Shown: piece after piece, positions 5,091 through 5,523 of the stretch | Layout: each line of letters begins with the position of its first letter | How positions within the stretch are numbered: position 1 is the first letter of the stretch | Assembly (NCBI GenBank): GCA_003555185.1 | Contig: PWFZ01000461.1 | Span: 1 to 5,523 of the forward strand | Length of the DNA stretch: 5,523 nucleotides | Direction: 5' to 3' | From: Balneolaceae bacterium | GTDB lineage: Bacteria > Bacteroidota > Rhodothermia > Balneolales > Balneolaceae | Notes under the pieces: model-generated | The model's input: the letters and a program-made list of their open reading frames with translations, nothing else | The model's database searches: none | What the model was told of the DNA's origin: nothing | Made by a program: the position numbers and the translations under genes

Positions 5091-5127
5091 ATGATTGGGA
5101 AAGCTGTCATGTCGCTTTTGAAGTTGC

Positions 5128-5175
5128 TCATCGAACCGAGAAACAGACAAACAGAACAACCGATGAACCGAGAAA
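5128..5175. repeat. Short imperfect direct repeat
   Basis: ATCGAACCGAGAAA near 5129 and GATGAACCGAGAAA near 5161 repeat about 32 bp apart, separated by an ACAGACAAACAGAACAACC A/C-rich stretch. No coding or RNA function is apparent. Confidence 0.45.
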
Positions 5176-5195
5176 GTAATTGTGAGGTGGGATAA

Positions 5196-5229
5196 CTCCC
5201 CCTTAGTAAAGGGGGACTGAGGGGGATGT
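5196..5229 (+). repeat. C-run/G-run hairpin repeat, copy b
   Basis: CCCCCTT (5198-5204) pairs with AAGGGGG (5209-5215) around loop AGTA, followed by ACTGA and a second G-run (5221-5225), then ATGTT. The layout is the same as the copy at 5048-5090 but with a five-base spacer. Alternative pairing of one C-run with two G-runs is again possible. Confidence 0.65.
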
Positions 5230-5332
5230 TCATCCATTAATTATTCCAGGTAAATAAACCTTTCTTGATTTACCAGAGTTGTTCAATTTCATTTTATCTA
5301 CACTTTTTATACATGTTTTAAGACCCATCTAA

Positions 5333-5386
5333 CACCCCTCTAAATCTCCCCTTATTAGGGGAGACTTTTACCCCCTTCAAAGGGGG
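5333..5386 (-). terminator. Two hairpins between convergent genes, likely repeat-derived terminator
   Basis: TCTCCCC (5345-5351) pairs with GGGGAGA (5358-5364), and CCCCCTT (5371-5377) pairs with AAGGGGG (5380-5386). On the minus strand the first is followed by TTTAGAGGGG, the same layout as the plus-strand copy at 5196-5229, so this is an inverted copy. They lie 26-67 bp past the stop of the partial minus-strand gene and between two genes pointing at each other, a natural site for termination. On the plus strand the first hairpin is followed by CTTTT, a short T-tract. Confidence 0.45.
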
Positions 5387-5411
5387 ACCTCAGCCCATCC
5401 TCCCACTCTGT

Positions 5412-5523
5412 TTAAAAGGGAACCACCGCTTTTACCCGGTAATAAAAATCAACATCCGCATCGGTGAAGAGTTCTTGTGCGGGCTGGGCAACGCCAAGGG
5501 CGTGGGAGAAGCCAACGCCAAAC
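5412..5523 (-). CDS. C-terminal end of an unidentified protein (partial)
   Basis: On the minus strand an open frame enters from the right edge (first full codon at 5522) and runs 36 codons to TAA at 5414-5412. It ends in FYYRVKAVVPF. Codon use resembles the neighbouring genes, and hairpins suitable for termination follow the stop. The terminal phenylalanine after alternating aromatic/hydrophobic residues would suit the last strand of an outer-membrane beta-barrel. Alternatively, TDADVDFYYRVKAV resembles the final strand of a fibronectin type III-like domain. Other frames here are also open for part of the way: a plus-strand frame reaches the edge but has no start codon inside the window. The family is unknown. 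Confidence 0.5.
   Translation of the reverse strand, partial: FGVGFSHALGVAQPAQELFTDADVDFYYRVKAVVPF

Noticed and set aside
4913..5237. Two minus-strand frames near the HAD gene end
   Set aside because: They cover the C-run/G-run repeats and the antisense of the HAD gene; the content is repeat-derived.

Overview
The window looks like a chromosomal segment from a Gram-negative bacterium of the Bacteroidota / Balneolota / Rhodothermota (FCB) type. This is an inference. It rests on moderate GC content, plus-strand genes that lack a Shine-Dalgarno, promoter-like boxes resembling TAnnTTTG, a pyrR-pyrB pair without pyrI, and long intergenic stretches packed with short hairpin repeats. No rRNA or tRNA, CRISPR array, complete insertion sequence or phage gene was seen.

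Layout. (1) 1-1294 holds no credible gene. It is a mosaic of repeated modules: a 174-bp direct repeat 985 bp apart, a unit of about 80 bp repeated in tandem inside it, a 120-bp module present twice and partly a third time, and a chain of hairpins at 592-821. (2) 2789-1295, minus strand: pyrR then pyrB, overlapping by 8 bp. They encode the pyrimidine regulator / uracil phosphoribosyltransferase PyrR and the aspartate transcarbamoylase catalytic chain. (3) 2790-2975 is the divergent intergenic region, with a candidate pyrR promoter whose -35 box overlaps a palindrome. (4) 2976-4148, plus strand: a 12-helix major facilitator of the CynX/NimT type. (5) 4149-4453 is gene-free and holds three related hairpins, a GT microsatellite and a GTCAT...ATGAC dispersed element. 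(6) 4454-5011, plus strand: a HAD-IIIA phosphatase of the GmhB type whose zinc-loop cysteines are missing. (7) 5012-5411 is gene-free with C-run/G-run hairpin repeats in both orientations. (8) 5412-5523, minus strand: the last 36 codons of an unidentified protein.

Function. pyrR-pyrB is the only evident operon: PyrB makes carbamoyl aspartate, the committed step of UMP synthesis, and PyrR senses or salvages uracil/UMP. The divergent transporter and the HAD phosphatase have no obvious pathway link to it. A link through cyanate, a breakdown product of carbamoyl phosphate, is offered only as a hypothesis.

I found no convincing new multi-gene system. The most unusual content is the layered non-coding repeat architecture, especially 1-1222 and 4153-4433, and the zinc-less GmhB-like enzyme.
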